Below are positions 41,748-64,000 of a stretch of DNA of 64,000 nucleotides, piece after piece. The notes beneath the pieces are model-generated. The model worked only from the letters and a program-made list of their open reading frames with translations, was not told the origin of the DNA and searched no databases. Origin of the DNA: Amoebidium appalachense (lineage: Eukaryota; Ichthyosporea); the NCBI GenBank assembly GCA_963693365.1, contig CAVNZM010000003.1, forward strand, positions 9,610,001 through 9,674,000, read 5' to 3'. Numbering within the stretch: the first letter of the stretch is position 1; each line of letters starts with the position of its first letter. A program made the position numbers and the translations under genes.

Positions 41748-42821
41748 AAGATTAGCCGTTTTTTGGAACGTGCACTATACTATTATTTTCACGAGAATTG
41801 AAATTAAACCTTTTTGAACTTAAAAGCTGCGGCTTTTAAACGAGTTTCTATTTCTAAGTGATACGTTAATATATTTTGTCTTTTTTGTTTATTTACTTTG
41901 TTTTGTGCTCATTTTGTGTATTTATTAAATTTAAACCAGGCTGGCAATAGTCTGATATTAGACTGAAACAAAGTTTCAACTGTAACTGCCAGCCATTTTA
42001 AAGGCATGGCCACGATTTATTATGATATTATGCCTACTTGGAATCATAAATATTTTATTGTGCCTATTTGGAATACATAATAAATAGTTTGAGCCCGCAA
42101 CATCTGCCTGTATGCACGTGCATACCTGTGTACAGAAGGTAGGCCTGGGTGCCAGACTTTCGGTGAATATACACGAAGATTTTAGATTTTATACCCATTA
42201 TGTAATCCTCAATTGTACAGCTGGGCCTGGCTGGCAGCAGGCAGCAAATTGTTTCACTGTCCCCCCAACGTCCCCCCGGGCCCTCTTCGCCCCAATGGCT
42301 ACACACTCCCACCACCACCACCACAACAACAAAACTTCACACAGGACCTGTGGGTTCGAGACAGCCGCCAATTTTTACACATGCACAGGCCGCAAGACTC
42401 AGGTGCACATCGTGACTCATGCCATGTACAATGGCTATGTGTGGCGCCCCATACGTTGCTGGCCATGGGGTATGAGTGCAGCTTTCGTTTCATTATAACG
42501 AGTGATCCCGGACCTTTAGTTGTGGTTACATAGACCCTCCCCCCCCCCCCCCTCCCCCCCCCCCCCCCCCCCCCCTTCTTTCCCCTTCTCCTAAGGGGTC
42601 TGCCTTTCGAATTCCCTTTTCAATCCCGATTGGCTTATCTCACTTGAACTACAGCGAAATTTGTACATGTCAAGGCTAATACAGAGGCATCCCCCCCCCC
42701 CCCCCCCCCCCCCCCCCCGTTCCTCCCCCCCGTGTGTCCACACAAAGGGGTGGGGTTGGGGCAGGAGGGGGGGGGAAGAGGGGGGGGGGGAGACAGAGTT
42801 GGAGAGAGAGCGAGAGAGAGA

Positions 42822-42855
<34 letters not shown>

Positions 42856-43620
42856 GTTCCCGGAGAAAGAGTTGGTGATCGAGCGAAACAGAGAGAAGGG
42901 GAGGGTCCCGAGAGAGAGAGCTGGAGAGAGCGAAAGAGAGAGAGGGGGAGGGGGGCCGGGGGGAGACAGAGTTGGAGAGAGAGCGAAAGAGAGAGAGGGG
43001 GGGGAGACGTTGTGCCCGGGGACTGTTGGGGTGGGTGGGTGGGTCCACTGGGTGGGTGGCCCGGGGGGGAGAGCTGATCTCTAGAGAAAGAAGAAAGAAA
43101 ACTTTAGCAAGACACTTTGCATTCGGGAAGCACAAATGCAATAGATTATAATACGTGCGCCGCGCGGCACAGTTTCACACATTCTGTGACATATACACAC
43201 ACACACACGTACACCCACACCCACACGGCACACGGCACCGTGAAACTCACAAGTACACCCATGTGACACTCACCTACACACACACAGACACACAGGTGTA
43301 CACACATGCGTGACATACTCACACATTCACGATCTTATACTCAAATTACCACCGACGTGCACATAAAACTGCTTATTTTTATTGCAATCATTCATATAAG
43401 ACGGCAGATATGTACTTTAACAACACAATCTTAGCCTAGTGCAAACACATTGTGATCTGCAGCAACTATGGATCTTAATATCGCCTGCCACCCGATCGAT
43501 TGGTCTTTTATTATAGCCCGTATCAAAAAGTTCATCATTCAGATTAATACTGTATTGTAAAATTTGTCTCCCCCCCCCCCCCCCCCCCCCCCCCCCCCTT
43601 CTCTACCCCCCCAACAACAA

Positions 43621-43654
<34 letters not shown>

Positions 43655-43846
43655 AGGTGAATATTCCTAACAGCAATAAATACAAACAATGATAAACACC
43701 ATCCCGATCATCTATTGCAACGCCCTAGACATGAATTACTCGGTGCTGGAACAATACAGCAACCCATTAACCCGAAGTGTAAGAACTTTAAACCAGATTC
43801 TCAGGCTGGTGGCATATAAGTCGTACAGTATAACAACCAAAGCTGC

Positions 43847-43877
<31 letters not shown>

Positions 43878-44037
43878 AAGTCAGCCCCGACAAAAAATCC
43901 ACACATGAATTAAGGCAAGAAAAGCACCAAAGACAGAAAATGACATTATAAGTGGGCCTATATAACACCAGACAACTTTCAAAACCCCGCACCTGTACAC
44001 TTACTGAGTCTGAACAAAACCCAAAAACCCTTCACCG
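41748..44037. other. Convergent intergenic region
   Basis: The first part (41748-42080) is AT-rich. A frame at 42213-42533 (+) is partly non-repetitive and ends in a hydrophobic stretch, but I find no family and no clear splice context. 42540-43080 is poly-C, then G- and GA-rich. 43090-43560 is unique and AT-rich. Poly-C and poly-A runs follow at 43569-43652. Confidence 0.55.
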
Positions 44038-62162
<18,125 letters not shown>

Positions 62163-62333
62163 TTACTTGCGGGTGGGCTTGTTGGGGTTCTTGCCCTTGG
62201 GCATCTTCTTTGCTTTTGGCGCCTCGACGGGGGCCTCGGCAGGGGGCGCAACCTTCATGGCGGGGGCGGCAGCGTCGGCCGGAGCACCACCCTTGGCCGC
62301 GGGGGCACCCTTGACACCGTGATCACGACCCAT
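62163..62333 (-). CDS. 56-residue basic Ala/Pro/Lys-rich protein, copy 1
   Basis: A single-exon frame runs from ATG (62333) to TAA. The protein starts M-G-R-D-H-G-V-K-G-A-P, has an alanine/proline-rich middle, and ends in a lysine-rich segment K-K-M-P-K-G-K-N-P-N-K-P-T-R-K. Six of 56 residues differ from copy 2. I do not recognise the family; the composition recalls small chromatin or ribosome-associated proteins, but that is a guess. The leader of about 60 bases, the bases after the stop and the 3' signal are also conserved between copies. A TATAAAAA element lies at 62416-62423 (sense), about 83 bases upstream of the ATG, with four CCAAT boxes behind it. Confidence 0.8.
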   Translation of the reverse strand: MGRDHGVKGAPAAKGGAPADAAAPAMKVAPPAEAPVEAPKAKKMPKGKNPNKPTRK

Positions 62334-63190
62334 GTTGATGGTTGGAGTGAGGGTAGGAGGCTTGGAAGAGAAAGTGGTTGTTGAGAACTGATGGTGTTGG
62401 CAGTGCGGCAAGTGGTTTTTATATCCCGGGCTGTTATGACAAAAAATGCGCTAAAGCAAATTTTAACCAATCGAAAGGGACAATGAATCAAAACACCAAT
62501 CAGAATGCGGATGTGAGCCTGTGGATACAAATCTATTGGCGCGCGGATTAAACTATTGGTCAATCTCGTTAGTGATCTAATCTGTCATAATTGCTGATAT
62601 CACCATACGTTCCGCAGAGTGGAAAAACAAGAAAAGAAAACTTATTTAAAATACTCTTAAAATGAATTAGTTCAACTTGAAAATTCCTTTACGATTATAA
62701 ACCAGAAAATTTAGTTGAAAATTGAAGAGTTTTGCTCTTGGCGCTCTAATGGTCTAACCTATTTGAGCAGGGCAACTTTATCTGTTTGTTGTGCTCAAAA
62801 TAAATGGCGCTACTAATTCTTGAATACTTCGCATAAGAACAATACTCGTGGGTTTATATACATCTATCTACTGCCTTTTTTGTTCCTAATAATAATTGTT
62901 CTACTTGTGGCCTAACCCTGTTTATTATTTTATTCGTTTTCCTGGAACGTATTGACGTTGACTCCATGTAGATTTGTTTGTGAATCTGCACCTCTCCATA
63001 ATTGATGCTTGTTTAGCCAATCGCAATTCTCGATCTCGATTACCTCAGAATACTTTCTGGGCCTTCAAGTTCAAGTTCAAACCATAATGGGGTTAGGGGT
63101 ATAAAAAGTACACCAGATGCCTTTCCAAAACATCAGTTCTCAACGACCACTTACTCTTCCAAGCCTCCTACCTCCACTACAACCATCAAC
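62334..63190. promoter_or_regulatory. Bidirectional promoter of the small-protein pair
   Basis: The 857 bases between the two start codons have a TATA element for each gene (62416-62423 sense minus; 63100-63108 sense plus). CCAAT/ATTGG pentamers occur at 62467-62471, 62496-62500, 62535-62539 and 62555-62559 on the minus-gene side and 63017-63021 on the plus-gene side. No simple repeats are present. Confidence 0.7.
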
Positions 63191-63361
63191 ATGGGTCGTG
63201 ATCACGGTGTCAAGGGTGCCCCCGTCGCCAAGGGTGATGCTCCGGCCGACGCTGCCGCCCCCGCTATGAAGGCTGCGCCCCCTACCGAGGCCCCCCTCGA
63301 GGCGCAAAAAGCAAAGAAGATGCCCAAGGGCAAAAACCCCAACAAGCCCACCCGCAAGTAG
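63191..63361 (+). CDS. 56-residue basic Ala/Pro/Lys-rich protein, copy 2
   Basis: Single exon, ATG to TAG, same length as copy 1 and 50 of 56 residues identical. The changes are conservative or fall in the alanine/proline-rich middle, while the N-terminal 11 and C-terminal 16 residues are unchanged. The TATA element at 63100-63108 lies about 83 bases upstream, the same spacing as in copy 1. That both copies keep an open frame, promoter and 3' signal suggests both are functional. No family is recognised. Confidence 0.8.
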   Translation: MGRDHGVKGAPVAKGDAPADAAAPAMKAAPPTEAPLEAQKAKKMPKGKNPNKPTRK

Positions 63362-63717
63362 ATGCATGAAGTAACCGTGCCGGCAACGAAACAACCTCAC
63401 CGTATGGTCTGACAAGAAACGGCAGCCATTTCATGACTTCAAGGGTCGACAAGTGTGTGCTTGAATGACATGCATGGACGGTCGGAAAAACTGTGTAGGA
63501 TGTAAGGATCTGCGGGCAAACATATGCACGAAACATGTTGTACACGAATGAATTCATATATGCAATAAAAACATGAAGGACTGCAACCTGTGGTTGCTGG
63601 TCTCCTCAGTCACAACGAACTTACGAGTAATCATTATCATACGCCTGGTTGTGACTGAGATAGTGCGAAATGAATTCGATGGTTCAATCTTTGCACACAC
63701 AGAAACATACACACACA

Positions 63718-63797
<80 letters not shown>

Positions 63798-63815
63798 CGA
63801 ACGCACGCACGCACG

Positions 63816-63847
<32 letters not shown>

Positions 63848-64000
63848 CACACACACACGCACGCACACACGCGCACACACACACGCACAGAGACACACAC
63901 CCATACAGAAACACACACACACGCACACACACGCGCGTGCGTGCACGCACGGGCATACAGACACATACACACGCAAGGGCACGTACACACGAACACAAGC
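63362..64000. other. 3' region of copy 2 and microsatellites
   Basis: The 3' untranslated region extends to about 63600. After unique sequence to 63705, an (ACGC)n array (63716-63820) and CA-rich sequence fill the rest of the window. No gene is seen. Confidence 0.7.
63564..63597 (+). terminator. 3' end signal: AATAAA and stem-loop
   Basis: AATAAA at 63564-63569 is followed after 13 bases by GCAACC-TGT-GGTTGC at 63583-63597, identical to the signal of copy 1. Confidence 0.65.

Noticed and set aside
42213-42533. Open frame downstream of the transporter fragment
   Set aside because: No known domain, no promoter or splice context, and competing frames on both strands.

Overview
The window comes from a eukaryote with an intron-dense genome. 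Six protein genes were assembled by following GT-AG (twice GC-AG) junctions, reading phase and protein homology. The five models complete in the window (853, 102, 294, 986 and two 56-residue proteins counted as one pair) each sum to a multiple of three. Introns are short to medium (about 275 to 1,475 bases) and are packed with poly-C/poly-G runs, TG/CA, TC/GA, GCGT and CAGG arrays; exons are free of them. A Giardia-type arginine deiminase fold beside an LYR-motif Fe-S helper protein suggests a metamonad protist, perhaps a free-living fornicate such as Kipferlia. That assignment is inference, not read from the sequence.

Layout: 1-2129 is repeat-rich, probably an intron of the first gene. 2130-7128 (+) is the C-terminal 493 residues of a prolyl oligopeptidase family serine peptidase. 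8203-24042 (-) is a 21-exon gene encoding ankyrin repeats, a Giardia-type arginine deiminase fold lacking most catalytic residues, and a CtlX-like amidinotransferase-fold domain with its catalytic residues intact. It shares a 660-base divergent promoter region with an LYR-motif gene (24703-28476, +). An aldo-keto reductase follows (30647-39796, +), then an intronless C-terminal fragment of a POT-family peptide transporter behind its own CCAAT/TATA promoter (41343-41747, +). 44038-58446 (-) is a complete SCYL2-like pseudokinase with two GC-AG introns. At the right end, two nearly identical 56-residue basic proteins (62163-62333, -; 63191-63361, +) face away from each other around an 857-base promoter region and share a 3' stem-loop.

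The genes do not form a pathway. The main points of interest are: the Ank-pseudodeiminase-CtlX fusion; a short interspersed element in at least ten introns or intron-like sites, always in the sense orientation, with two copies 47 kb apart differing by one base in about 130; a tandem array that repeats a real 3' splice site; a long intronic hairpin; and the mirror-image small-protein gene pair.
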